Part shown: piece by piece, positions 43,772 to 54,365 of the stretch
How the letters are laid out: every line of letters starts with the position of its first letter
Position numbering within the stretch: position 1 is the first letter of the stretch
From: SPCO01 sp964579825
Lineage (GTDB): Bacteria > Chloroflexota > Limnocylindria > Limnocylindrales > CSP1-4
NCBI GenBank assembly: GCA_964579825.1
Contig: CAZOHT010000001.1
Location: forward strand, 127,448-191,447
DNA length: 64,000 bases
Direction of reading: 5' to 3'
The notes under the pieces: generated by a model
What the model was told of the DNA's origin: nothing
What the model saw: the letters and a program-made list of their open reading frames with translations, nothing else
Database searches by the model: none
Translations under genes and position numbers: made by a program

Positions 43772-46700
43772 ACCGCCATCTACTCCGGACCGGCTCGAGC
43801 CTGCTGGCAGCCATGTTGGTCGTCGGGCTGCTCCCGATGACCGTCCTGGCCGCCGCGCCGGCCGCCGTCCCCGATGCTGTATCGACGAACGAGGACACCA
43901 CCAAGGTCATCACGCTGGTCGGCACGGACGACGACGGCGACGGACTGACCTTCTCGATCGCGTCCGGCCCGACGCACGGCACCCTCGGCCCCATCGGCCC
44001 AGAGGACTGCACCGGAAGTCCGTCGACCTGTACGGCCGACGTGACGTACACCCCCGACGCGGACTTCCACGGGGCCGACGACTTCACGTTCGAGGCCAAC
44101 GATGGCGTCGACGCCGATCAGGCCACGATCGATGTCACGGTCGTCTCGCAGAACGACGATCCGGATGCCGTCAACGATCCGACCAATCCGATCGTTGAGG
44201 ACACGACGACCACGCTGGACGTCCTGGCGAACGACGACGATGTCGACGGTGACGCTTTGACGATCATCAGCAAGACGAACGGCACGAAGGGCACCGTGGT
44301 CATCAACGCCGGCGCTGACGTGTCCTACAACCCAAGCACGAATGCGACCGGCACCGACAGCTTCACCTACACGATCAGCGATGGCCATGGCGGCACGGAC
44401 TCCGCCACCGTCACGGTCCAGATCGCGTCCGAGAACGACGATCCGGTCGCCAATCCGGACTCGAACCGGCCCGTCGTCGAGGACGTGGCGGCGACCATCG
44501 ACGTCCTCGCGAACGACACTGACCCGGATAGCGCCACGCTCACGATCATCGCCACCACGGACGGCACCAAGGGTTCGGTCTCGATCACGAACGGTGGCGA
44601 CGACCTGTCCTACGACCCGGACGCGAACGTGACCGGCTCCGACACCTTCACCTACACGGTCAGCGACGGCTCGGGTGGCACGGACGTCGGCACGGTCACT
44701 GTCCTCATCGCCAGCGTCAACGACGCGCCGTCCGGCACCAACGGATCGATCTCGGTCCTGGAGGGCGCGACCTACACGTTCGATGTGTCCGACTTCGGGT
44801 TCAGCGATCCCGATGACAGCCCTCCGAATGCGTTGAACACGGTCAGGTTCGCGACCGTTCCCGCACTCGGCGTGATCCGCCTGAACGGATCGGCCATCGA
44901 CGCAGGCGACTCGGTCTCCGCGGCATCGCTCAACGCGAACCTCGTGACGTACACACCGGCCGCGGATGCTTCCGGAAACGGGTATGCCAGCTTCACGTTC
45001 CAGGTGAGCGACACCGGTGGGGTGTCCGATGGCGGTATCAATCTTGACCCGACGCCGAACACGATCACGGTCAACGTGACGGGAATCAACAGCGCTCCAT
45101 CCGGCACGAATCACACCGTGACGATGACCGAGGACACGGTCCACACCTTCGTCGCCTCCGAGTTCGGCTTCAGCGACGCCAACGACAGCCCTGCGGACAG
45201 CCTGGCTGCCGTCAGGATCACGACACTGCCGACGTCGGGCGTGCTGCGGAACAATGGCGCCACATTCGCGGCCGGAACGTCCATCACGGTCGCCGACATC
45301 GCCGCGAATCGACTTCGCTTCACGCCCGCTGCGGATGGAAACGGCGCTCCGTACGCGTCGTTCACGTTCCAGGTCCGGGACGACGGTGGGACCGCCAACG
45401 GTGGCGTCGACCTGGATCCGTCGGCGAACGTCATGACGATCAACGTGACACCGCAGAACGATGGCCCGACGGCCGTTGACGACACGCAGACGATCGCCGA
45501 GGACTCCGGTCCCGCGACGATCATCGTCGTCGGGAACGACATCGACATCGATGGGCCACCCCTGGCAGTCACCGCGAAGACGGATCCGGACCACGGCGCA
45601 CTCACGTTGGTCTCCGGCATCCTGACCTACACCCCGGACGCCGACTTCAACGGAACCGACGAATTCGACTACACCGTCAGCGATGGCACCCTGGATGACG
45701 AAGGCCACGTGACCATCACCGTCACCCCGGTCAACGATCCGCCCGTCGCGTTCGACGACACGGCGAACATGACCGAAGACCCAGGGCCCAGGGTCATCTC
45801 CGTCCTCGGGAACGACGATGACATCGATGGCGACACGATCACCGTCACCACCAAGACGGAGCCGGCCCACGGCACGCTGACACTCGTGGCCGGCGTCCTC
45901 ACCTACACGCCTGCGGCCAACTACTTCGGCGCTGACGGTTTCACATACACGATCAGCGACGGCGAGTTCACGGACATCGGCGCCGTCGCGATCACCGTGA
46001 CATCCGAGAACGATCCCCCAGTCGCCGACGATGACTCCGTGACGGTCACCCGCGACACGGCGGCCAATCCGGTCGGCGTCCTCACGAATGACAGCGACGT
46101 CGAACTCGACCCACTCCAGATCACCGGCAAGACCAATGGCGCGAAGGGTACCGTCGTCATCACCGGTGGGGGAACGGGCCTCACCTACGACCCCTTCACC
46201 GGGTACCTCGGCGCCGACTCGTTCACGTACACGATCAGCGACGGTAACGGCGGCACGGACACCGCGACCGTGACGGTCAACATCACCGGCGACAATCGGG
46301 CGCCGAACGCCGTCAACGACGTGGGCTTCTCGGTCCCGGAGGGGGCCGCTGCGACCGTGCTCGACGTGCTCGCCAATGACGATGACCCGGATGGCGACAC
46401 CTTCACGGTGGTGGCGCGCACGAACGGCGCGCGCGGCATCACGCGGGTCACCGCAGGCGGGGATGCCGTCACCTACGACCCGAACACCGGCTTCTACGGG
46501 ACGGACAGCTTCACGTACACGATCCAGGACGCCGGCGGCAAGATCGATACCGCCACCGTCGTCGTCACCGTGACGCGCGACCGCACCGCCCCGGTCGTCG
46601 TCGCGCCGGCCCAGCGGTTCCTCGGGCAGACCGTCGGCACCTCGACCATCAAGGTCCGCATGACCTGGTCCGGGACGGACCCCGGGTCCGGCATCAAGAG

Positions 46701-47235
46701 CTACCAGCTGCAGGAGAGCCGGAACGGGGGCACCTACACGAACGTGACGTTGATCACGCCGACCCGGATCTACGCCGATCGCGTGCTGACCAATAACGCC
46801 TCGTACCGCTACCGCGTCCGCGCGACGGACCGGGAGGGCAACGTCAGCGGCTGGCGCTACTCGCAGACGTTCAAGCCCGCCGTCTTCCAGGAGTCGAGTG
46901 GCCTGGCCAGCTACACCGGCGCCTGGTTGACCTACAAGACGACCGGTGCGCTCGGAGGGGCCGTCAAGTACACGCCGACCCTCGGCAAGAAGGTCGCCTT
47001 CACCTACACCGTCTACGACCTCGCGCTGGTCATGACCAGGACCGCCAGCAGCGGTTCGGCCGACATCTACGTCGACGGGGTGCTGTCCACCCGGATCAAC
47101 CTGCGGGCGACCAAGACGACCTACCGCCAGCTCGTCTACACCAAGCACTTCACGACCCTCGGGGCGCACACCATCGAGATCCGCCCGATCGGCACTGGCC
47201 GGGTGGACATCGACGGCTTCGCCGTCCTGCGCTGA
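43768..47235 (+). CDS. Secreted surface protein with about nine Ig/cadherin-like repeats
   Basis: The 1155-residue protein starts with a signal peptide (about 1-30, ending in TVLAAAPAA). About nine beta-sandwich repeats of 85-115 residues follow (roughly 34-920) with the VLANDDDxDGDxLTI ... YTPxxxFxGxDxFTYTISDG consensus of tandem-95/Big_9/cadherin-like modules, rich in Asp for Ca2+ binding. Repeats 4 and 5 are a divergent, longer subtype (FGFSDPDDSP). A fibronectin-III-like domain (about 930-1030) and a C-terminal beta domain (about 1035-1155) complete it. No LPxTG, SLH or type IX signal is visible, so attachment is unknown. Its ATG overlaps the PKD gene stop. Confidence 0.88.
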   Translation: MNRHLLRTGSSLLAAMLVVGLLPMTVLAAAPAAVPDAVSTNEDTTKVITLVGTDDDGDGLTFSIASGPTHGTLGPIGPEDCTGSPSTCTADVTYTPDADFHGADDFTFEANDGVDADQATIDVTVVSQNDDPDAVNDPTNPIVEDTTTTLDVLANDDDVDGDALTIISKTNGTKGTVVINAGADVSYNPSTNATGTDSFTYTISDGHGGTDSATVTVQIASENDDPVANPDSNRPVVEDVAATIDVLANDTDPDSATLTIIATTDGTKGSVSITNGGDDLSYDPDANVTGSDTFTYTVSDGSGGTDVGTVTVLIASVNDAPSGTNGSISVLEGATYTFDVSDFGFSDPDDSPPNALNTVRFATVPALGVIRLNGSAIDAGDSVSAASLNANLVTYTPAADASGNGYASFTFQVSDTGGVSDGGINLDPTPNTITVNVTGINSAPSGTNHTVTMTEDTVHTFVASEFGFSDANDSPADSLAAVRITTLPTSGVLRNNGATFAAGTSITVADIAANRLRFTPAADGNGAPYASFTFQVRDDGGTANGGVDLDPSANVMTINVTPQNDGPTAVDDTQTIAEDSGPATIIVVGNDIDIDGPPLAVTAKTDPDHGALTLVSGILTYTPDADFNGTDEFDYTVSDGTLDDEGHVTITVTPVNDPPVAFDDTANMTEDPGPRVISVLGNDDDIDGDTITVTTKTEPAHGTLTLVAGVLTYTPAANYFGADGFTYTISDGEFTDIGAVAITVTSENDPPVADDDSVTVTRDTAANPVGVLTNDSDVELDPLQITGKTNGAKGTVVITGGGTGLTYDPFTGYLGADSFTYTISDGNGGTDTATVTVNITGDNRAPNAVNDVGFSVPEGAAATVLDVLANDDDPDGDTFTVVARTNGARGITRVTAGGDAVTYDPNTGFYGTDSFTYTIQDAGGKIDTATVVVTVTRDRTAPVVVAPAQRFLGQTVGTSTIKVRMTWSGTDPGSGIKSYQLQESRNGGTYTNVTLITPTRIYADRVLTNNASYRYRVRATDREGNVSGWRYSQTFKPAVFQESSGLASYTGAWLTYKTTGALGGAVKYTPTLGKKVAFTYTVYDLALVMTRTASSGSADIYVDGVLSTRINLRATKTTYRQLVYTKHFTTLGAHTIEIRPIGTGRVDIDGFAVLR

Positions 47236-47288
47236 CGACCGCGCGAAGGTTGCGACAGGGTTCCAAGTGGCGGGCCCGCGCTCGCAGC

Positions 47289-47297
47289 TGCTACACT
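47289..47297 (+). promoter_or_regulatory. Extended -10 promoter of the atp operon
   Basis: TGC followed by TACACT (47292-47297) forms an extended -10 element 23 bases before the first atp gene; the -35 region is poor. A GCGGGCCCGC palindrome lies about 15 bases upstream. Confidence 0.45.
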
Positions 47298-47320
47298 GCG
47301 GGCGCCTTGTCAGGTCGCCC

Positions 47321-47542
47321 ATGATCGAGTCCGGCCGGGGTGTGGCCTACGCCGCCCTCTTCACCGAGATCGGCCTTTCGCTCCTGGTCACGACCCTCTT
47401 CGGCGCCCTGGGCGGCCACTGGGTCGACCAGCAGCTGGGGACGAACCCGGTGTTCATGTTGATCGGGTTCTTCGTCGGCGCCGGGCTGGGTACGGTGATC
47501 ATCATCAGGTTGGTCAGCCGGTTCCTCAAAGCGTTGGACTGA
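47321..47542 (+). CDS. ATP synthase accessory protein AtpI/AtpZ type
   Basis: The 73-residue protein has two membrane helices (about 13-35 and 45-66) separated by GGHWVDQQLGTNPVF, the conserved loop of the AtpZ/AtpI family. These proteins assist assembly of the c-ring or Mg2+/Ca2+ supply to the ATP synthase and usually head the operon, as here. ATG 47321 is chosen; the in-frame upstream codons overlap the promoter. Confidence 0.85.
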   Translation: MIESGRGVAYAALFTEIGLSLLVTTLFGALGGHWVDQQLGTNPVFMLIGFFVGAGLGTVIIIRLVSRFLKALD

Positions 47543-47572
47543 ACCGGTCCGAACGGGTCGGCGAATAGCGAT

Positions 47573-47595
47573 GAGCGCGGCGTCAAGCCGCGCTC
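47573..47595 (+). terminator. Hairpin between atpZ-like gene and atpB
   Basis: A perfect 9-bp stem (GAGCGCGGC / GCCGCGCTC) with a 5-base loop lies 31 bases after the first atp gene. It lacks a T-tract. It ends 15 bases before the atpB start, so it may tune translation or stabilise processed mRNA rather than terminate. Confidence 0.45.
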
Positions 47596-47610
47596 GTGTT
47601 GTGGAGAAGC

Positions 47611-48648
47611 GTGTCGAGCGAGCAGGTCGAGTCCCGCGACGTCGCGGAGGCCCCCGCCCCCCAGCCCAAGTCCGGGCGTGGGTTGTCGTCGCGTTGGTTC
47701 CTCATCATCGGCGCGGTCATCGTCTTCAACATCATCGCGATCATCTTCGTCCCGCCCTTTCCCAGGGAGGGGGCTCCGGGTGACGCCTGTGCCTTCCCGG
47801 TCTGCTTCATCGAGGGAACGCTCGAGTTCCCGGCACCGCACGTCGTGTGGGCGCCCGAGGGATCCACGGCCCCTCCGGCCGACGCCCTGATCGTGTTCTA
47901 TCCGAGCATCAGCAACACGATCTTCACGATGTGGATCGTCATGGCCATCGTGCTCATCGTCTCGATCCTCATGGTCCGCGGATCGAAGCTCATCCCCGGC
48001 CGAGCCCAGAACGTCTTCGAGATGTTCTACGAGGGCCTGAGCGACTTCGGGACCGGCATCGCGGGGATCGCCGCCAAGCCGTACATCCCGCTCTTCGCGG
48101 CCTTCTTCCTGCTGATCCTGTTCTCCAACTGGAGCGGACTCGTCCCGCCGGTGGGTCGCATCGAGCTCCTGCGCGCGCCCACGAGCGACGTCAACGTCAC
48201 CCTGGGGCTCGCGCTCGTCGCCTTCATCTACTTCGAATTCGAGGGCTTCCGCAAGCTCGGCTTCCGCGGCTACGCCGGCAAGTTCTTCCCGCTGTACGAG
48301 TTCAAGAACGGCATCGCCGCCGGCGGGATCGCGTTGTTCGTGGGGCTGGTGGAACTCATGCTCGAGTTCGTCAAGCCTGTCACGCTCTCGATGCGTCTCT
48401 TCGGCAATATCTATGGCGGCGAGGTCGCCCTCGGGGTCATCACCGCGCTGACCCTCGCGTTCATCCCGGTCGGCCTGCTCGGTCTCGAGGTCATGCTCAA
48501 CGCCATCCAGGCCCTCATCTTCAGCATCCTCACCCTCATGTTCATCGTCCTGGCAATCGAGAGCCACGACCATGAGGAAGGACACGTCGCCGATGAGGCG
48601 ATGGAGGCCATCCACGGGCAGGAGCCGTCGCCCCAGCCCGCTCACTGA
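47611..48648 (+). CDS. atpB: F-type ATP synthase subunit a
   Basis: The 345-residue membrane subunit forms the proton half-channels. The essential Arg is in KPVTLSMRLFGNIYGGEVAL. It is longer than typical (240-290) because of an N-terminal extension and an external loop (about 50-90, containing two Cys) before the helix beginning ISNTIFTMWIV. The start is GTG 47611 with GGAG four bases upstream; GTG 47596 is possible but falls at the end of a stable hairpin. Confidence 0.95.
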   Translation: MSSEQVESRDVAEAPAPQPKSGRGLSSRWFLIIGAVIVFNIIAIIFVPPFPREGAPGDACAFPVCFIEGTLEFPAPHVVWAPEGSTAPPADALIVFYPSISNTIFTMWIVMAIVLIVSILMVRGSKLIPGRAQNVFEMFYEGLSDFGTGIAGIAAKPYIPLFAAFFLLILFSNWSGLVPPVGRIELLRAPTSDVNVTLGLALVAFIYFEFEGFRKLGFRGYAGKFFPLYEFKNGIAAGGIALFVGLVELMLEFVKPVTLSMRLFGNIYGGEVALGVITALTLAFIPVGLLGLEVMLNAIQALIFSILTLMFIVLAIESHDHEEGHVADEAMEAIHGQEPSPQPAH

Positions 48649-48723
48649 TCGCGCCGCGGGCGCAATCACCACGGTCCCAATGATCCCGAGCCGCTGGCCC
48701 GGGGAGTAGGAGGAAGACACACG

Positions 48724-48942
48724 ATGGATTACACAGGCGCCGGACTCGCAGCCCTTGGCGTGATCGGCCCGGGCATCGGCATCGGCATCCTCGGCGGCAT
48801 GGCCGCCGCGGCGATCGGCCGCAACCCTGACGCCGCCGGCCAGATCCGCGGTATCGCGATCATCCTCGCGGCGTTCGCAGAAGGCCTCGGCGTCCTCGCG
48901 ATCGTCGTCGGCCTGCTCGCGATCTTCATCCAGCCCGCCTGA
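48724..48942 (+). CDS. atpE: F-type ATP synthase subunit c
   Basis: The 72-residue hairpin has helix 1 with the packing motif GPGIGIGILGG, the polar loop GRNPDAAGQIRG, and helix 2 with the ion-carrying Glu53 in FAEGLGVLAIV. The Gln and Ser ligands of Na+-type rings are absent, so protons are the likely coupling ion. A strong AGGAGG lies ten bases before the ATG, fitting the high copy number of subunit c. Confidence 0.97.
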   Translation: MDYTGAGLAALGVIGPGIGIGILGGMAAAAIGRNPDAAGQIRGIAIILAAFAEGLGVLAIVVGLLAIFIQPA

Positions 48943-48947
48943 TCCCG

Positions 48948-49520
48948 GTGGATATCCTGGCCGTCGCCAACGGGGCGGGCCGCGACGTCATCCAGCTGGC
49001 CTCCGAGGAGGGTGGCGCGGCGCTGTTCCAGATCAACCTGTTCTGGGTCATCGTCAGCGCGCTCAACTTCATCCTCTTCTTCATCATCATCTGGACGTTC
49101 GCGTTCAAGCCCGTGTCGGCCATGCTCAGCCAGCGCAGGGAGCGCATCGAGCAGGGTCTCAAGGACGCCGAAGCCGCACGTCTTGATCGAGCCAACGGTG
49201 AAGCGGAGCGCATCGCGACCCTGGCCGAGGCCAGGCGCGAGGCGAACGACATCCTGACGCGTGCCCAGAAGGTCGCGCAGGAGAGCCGCGATGCCGACAT
49301 CGCCGCGACCAAGGACGAGCTCGAGCGCATGCGCGTGCGGGCGGCGGCCGAGATCGAGGCCGAGAAGGTCCGAGCCATCGCGGACGTCCGAGCCGAGGTC
49401 GCCGACCTGGCGCTCCTGGCCGCCGGGCGTGTCGTGGGCGAATCGATGACGGACGACCGGCAGCGGCGTCTCGTCGAGGAGTTCCTCAGCGGCTCCGCCA
49501 TGGGCGACTCGAAGAACTGA
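48948..49520 (+). CDS. atpF: F-type ATP synthase subunit b
   Basis: The 190-residue stator subunit has one N-terminal membrane helix (about 30-52, FWVIVSALNFILFFIIIWTF) followed by a long charged coiled coil (about 60-165) that dimerises and reaches F1. The GTG start is five bases after the atpE stop. The stop overlaps the atpH start as TGATG. Confidence 0.95.
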   Translation: MDILAVANGAGRDVIQLASEEGGAALFQINLFWVIVSALNFILFFIIIWTFAFKPVSAMLSQRRERIEQGLKDAEAARLDRANGEAERIATLAEARREANDILTRAQKVAQESRDADIAATKDELERMRVRAAAEIEAEKVRAIADVRAEVADLALLAAGRVVGESMTDDRQRRLVEEFLSGSAMGDSKN

Positions 49521-50065
49521 TGGCCAAGCGAGATTCGGCCGCACGGCGCTACGCGGAGGCGGCCTTCCAGGTCGCCCAGCGTGACGGCACGGTCGATGCC
49601 TGGCGTCGTGAGCTGGAGGATGCGTCGACCATCGTCGGCGTGCCCGCCATCGGTCACACCCTCGCGGATCCGTCGGTGGCCCTCGAGGCACGGAGTGCAT
49701 CCGTCGAGGCCGCCCTCTCCCGGGTCGCCAGCCGCCCGGTGCTCAACCTGATCCAGCTCATGCTCCGGCGTGGCCGGATCGAGGACCTGCCGCATGTCGC
49801 GGCGGAGTTCCGCCGGCTCGACAACGCCCAGAAGGGCATCACCATCGCCACGGCCACCAGCGCGGCTCCGCTCAGCGGCGCCGAGCTGACGGCCCTCACC
49901 CAACGACTCGAAGCATTCACCGGTGGTCAGGTCGACCTCGACGTGCACGTGGACCCGAGCCTGCTCGGTGGCCTCGTCGTCCAGGTCGGCGACCGCCTGA
50001 TCGATGGAAGCGTCCGGGGCCGCCTGGAGCGACTGCGGAACCAGCTCGTTTCGGGCGCCCTCTAG
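49520..50065 (+). CDS. atpH: F-type ATP synthase subunit delta
   Basis: The 181-residue subunit links the peripheral stalk to F1. The N-terminal six-helix domain (ARRYAEAAFQVAQRDGTVDA) and the C-terminal segment DVHVDPSLLGGLVVQVGDRL followed by IDGSVRGRL are typical. It overlaps atpF by one base and precedes atpA by 14 bases. Confidence 0.95.
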   Translation: MAKRDSAARRYAEAAFQVAQRDGTVDAWRRELEDASTIVGVPAIGHTLADPSVALEARSASVEAALSRVASRPVLNLIQLMLRRGRIEDLPHVAAEFRRLDNAQKGITIATATSAAPLSGAELTALTQRLEAFTGGQVDLDVHVDPSLLGGLVVQVGDRLIDGSVRGRLERLRNQLVSGAL

Positions 50066-50079
50066 GAGATCTGAGACCC

Positions 50080-51612
<1,533 letters not shown>

Positions 51613-51627
51613 GTCCGCGACGGGTGC

Positions 51628-52485
51628 ATGCCCATGGCTAGCCAGCGGGACATCCGCAGACGCATCGGGTCGGTCAAGAACATCAAGCAGATCACCCGGG
51701 CGATGCAGTTCGTGGCCGCCTCCAAGCTCAAGCGAGCCCAGGACGCCACGCTCGCCGCGCGCCCCTACAGCGAGAAGCTCGACGAGGTCCTCGCCGACCT
51801 GGCCGCCGTCCTCGACGGTGACGAGCATCCCCTGCTCGCCGCGCCCGAGGGCGGCAAGCGGCTCATCGTCCTGATCACGACGGACCGACCGCTGTCCGGG
51901 CCGCTCAACACGAACATCGTCCGGTTCGTCGCCCGCGACATCATCGAGACACCCGGTGACGTGGCCGTCATCACCGTCGGCCGCAAGGGTCGAGATGCGA
52001 TGCGCCGGACCGGCGTCCCGCTCGAGGCCCACTTCGCGACCTTCGGCGACCGGCCGAGCTTCGCCGACGTCCTGCCGCTCGCCCGCCTCATCCGGGACGA
52101 CTACCTGGCCGGCACGTACAGCCGCGTGGACCTCGTCTACAGCCGGTTCGTGTCCACGCTGATCCAGAAGCCGGAGCTCCTGCAGGTCCTGCCGATCACC
52201 CCGACCCCCGACACCGAAGGCATCCCCGGCAACCAGTTCATCTTCGAACCGTCCGCCGCCGCCGTCCTGGAGCAGCTCCTGCCGCGCTATGTCGCGACGC
52301 GGCTCTTCCAGGCGGTCCTCGAGGCCAAGGCCAGCGAGGAATCCAGCCGGATGGTCGCCATGAAGAGCGCCACCGAGAACGCCGAGGAACTCATCGAGGA
52401 CCTGACGATCTCATACAACAAGGTCCGTCAATCCAACATCACCCGCGAGATGATCGAGATCGCGTCCGGCGCGAACGCGCGCTGA
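51628..52485 (+). CDS. atpG: F-type ATP synthase subunit gamma
   Basis: The 285-residue central-stalk rotor starts with ASQRDIRRRIGSVKNIKQIT and ends with the paired coiled-coil segment containing MKSATENAEELIEDLTISYN and KVRQSNITREMIEIASGANA. Two ATGs (51628 and 51634) compete; the second would drop two residues, and neither has a strong ribosome-binding site. Confidence 0.96.
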   Translation: MPMASQRDIRRRIGSVKNIKQITRAMQFVAASKLKRAQDATLAARPYSEKLDEVLADLAAVLDGDEHPLLAAPEGGKRLIVLITTDRPLSGPLNTNIVRFVARDIIETPGDVAVITVGRKGRDAMRRTGVPLEAHFATFGDRPSFADVLPLARLIRDDYLAGTYSRVDLVYSRFVSTLIQKPELLQVLPITPTPDTEGIPGNQFIFEPSAAAVLEQLLPRYVATRLFQAVLEAKASEESSRMVAMKSATENAEELIEDLTISYNKVRQSNITREMIEIASGANAR

Positions 52486-52519
52486 CGTCGACCCACGCAC
52501 CCAGGAGGCCGAACCACCC

Positions 52520-53932
52520 ATGACGACCGCCGCCCCCGCCGCGACCGGCCGCGTGATCCAGATCACCGGACCCGTCGTGGACATCGAGTTCCCGGCCGGG
52601 CACCTGCCCGCGATCTACAACGCCGTCGAGATCCAGCGCGGCGATGCCGACCCGCTGACCTGCGAGGTCCAGCAGCACCTGGGCAACAACTGGGTCCGCT
52701 CCGTGGCGATGACGACCACGGACGGCCTGGCGCGTGGCGCGGCGGTCCTCGATACCGGTGCCCCGATCACGGTGCCGGTCGGGGAGTTGACCCTCAACCG
52801 GGTGTTCAACGTCCTGGGCGACCCGATCGACGGCAAGGGCCCGGTCGTGACGCCGGTCAACCTGCCGATCCACCGGTCCGCGCCGGCGTTCGACCAGCAG
52901 ACCACCGACGTCGAGGTCTTCGAGACCGGCCTCAAGGTGATCGACCTCATCTGCCCCTTCAAGAAGGGCGGCAAGGTCGGCATCTTCGGCGGTGCCGGCG
53001 TCGGCAAGACGGTCATCATCCAGGAGCTCATCCGGAACGTGGCCCAGGAGCACTCGGGCTACTCCGTGTTCGCCGGCGTCGGCGAGCGCAGCCGCGAGGG
53101 CAACGACCTCATCGCCGAGATGACCGAGTCCGGCGTCATCGCCAAGACCGTCATGGTCTTCGGCCAGATGAACGAGCCGCCCGGCGCCCGCCAGCGAGTC
53201 GCGCTGACCGGCCTGACGATGGCCGAGTACTTCCGCGACCAGGAGCACCGCGACGTCCTCCTGTTCATCGACAACATCTTCCGGTTCACGCAGGCCGGTT
53301 CGGAAGTGTCCGCGCTCCTCGGCCGGATGCCGTCCGCGGTGGGCTACCAGCCGAACCTCGCCACCGAGATGGCCGCCCTCCAGGAGCGCATCACCTCGAC
53401 CAAGTCGGGCTCGATCACCAGCCTGCAGGCCGTCTACGTGCCCGCGGACGACTATACGGACCCGGCCCCGGCGACCACGTTCGGTCACCTCGACTCCACG
53501 ATCCGGCTCGAGCGGGCCATCGCGGAGCTGGGCATCTACCCGGCCGTCGACCCGCTCACGTCCACGTCGCGCGTGCTCGACCCGAACATCGTCGGGCAGG
53601 AGCACTACGACGTCGCGCGCGAGACGCAGCGCGTGCTGCAGCGCTACCGCGACCTCCAGGACATCATCGCGATCCTCGGCATCGACGAGCTGTCCGAGGA
53701 GGACAAGTCGACCGTCGCGCGCGCCCGTCGCCTCCAGCGCTTCATGAGCCAGCCGTTCTTCGTGGCCCAGGTGTTCACCGGCCGCGAGGGCAAGTACGTG
53801 TCCATCAAGGACACGGTCGCGAGCTTCAAGGAGATCCTCGAAGGCAACGTCGACACGCTGCCGGAGCAGGCCTTCTTCCTCGCCGGCACCATCGACGACG
53901 TTCGGGAGAACGCCGCCAAGCTGGCGGGCTGA
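52520..53932 (+). CDS. atpD: F-type ATP synthase subunit beta
   Basis: The 470-residue catalytic subunit has Walker A GGAGVGKTV (157-165), GERSREGNDL, the catalytic-loop Glu in this motif, LLFIDNIFRFTQAGSEVSAL and the beta signature near PAVDPLTSTSRVLDP. CAGGAGG lies 11 bases upstream of the ATG. Confidence 0.98.
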   Translation: MTTAAPAATGRVIQITGPVVDIEFPAGHLPAIYNAVEIQRGDADPLTCEVQQHLGNNWVRSVAMTTTDGLARGAAVLDTGAPITVPVGELTLNRVFNVLGDPIDGKGPVVTPVNLPIHRSAPAFDQQTTDVEVFETGLKVIDLICPFKKGGKVGIFGGAGVGKTVIIQELIRNVAQEHSGYSVFAGVGERSREGNDLIAEMTESGVIAKTVMVFGQMNEPPGARQRVALTGLTMAEYFRDQEHRDVLLFIDNIFRFTQAGSEVSALLGRMPSAVGYQPNLATEMAALQERITSTKSGSITSLQAVYVPADDYTDPAPATTFGHLDSTIRLERAIAELGIYPAVDPLTSTSRVLDPNIVGQEHYDVARETQRVLQRYRDLQDIIAILGIDELSEEDKSTVARARRLQRFMSQPFFVAQVFTGREGKYVSIKDTVASFKEILEGNVDTLPEQAFFLAGTIDDVRENAAKLAG

Positions 53933-53933
53933 C

Positions 53934-54362
53934 ATGCCGATCCAGCTCGAGATCGTCACGCCGGAGCGACTCGCCTATTCGGACTCGGTGGACGCGGTCG
54001 TCCTGCCCGGGATCGAGGGCGAGCTCGGGGTGCTGCCGCACCACGCCCCGCTCGTGACGATGCTCGGCGTCGGCGAGCTGCGGGTCCGCAAGGGTGGCGT
54101 GGAGGAATCGTTCGCCATCGTCGGCGGGTTCCTCCAGGTCCGTCCCGACAAGGTCGTGGTCATGGCCGAGACGGCCGACATGGCCTCCGAGATCGACCTC
54201 GAGACCGCCCAGGAAGCCCGTCGCGAGGCCGAGAAGGTCCTCGAGGTGGCATCGAACGACGCCGCCGACCTGGCCGCCGCCCGCGCCCAGCTCCAGCACT
54301 CCCTCCTCCGGATCAGGGTCGCCGAACGGCGCCACCGCGAGGGTCCGCGGCACCGCGGGTAG
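53934..54362 (+). CDS. atpC: F-type ATP synthase subunit epsilon
   Basis: The 142-residue subunit has the beta-sandwich domain (QLEIVTPERLAYSDSVDAVV, then GELGVLPHHAPLVTMLGVGE) and a two-helix C-terminus (about 85-130) that can inhibit ATP hydrolysis. The ATG is one base after the atpD stop. murA starts three bases after its stop. Confidence 0.96.
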   Translation: MPIQLEIVTPERLAYSDSVDAVVLPGIEGELGVLPHHAPLVTMLGVGELRVRKGGVEESFAIVGGFLQVRPDKVVVMAETADMASEIDLETAQEARREAEKVLEVASNDAADLAAARAQLQHSLLRIRVAERRHREGPRHRG

Positions 54363-54365
54363 GCC

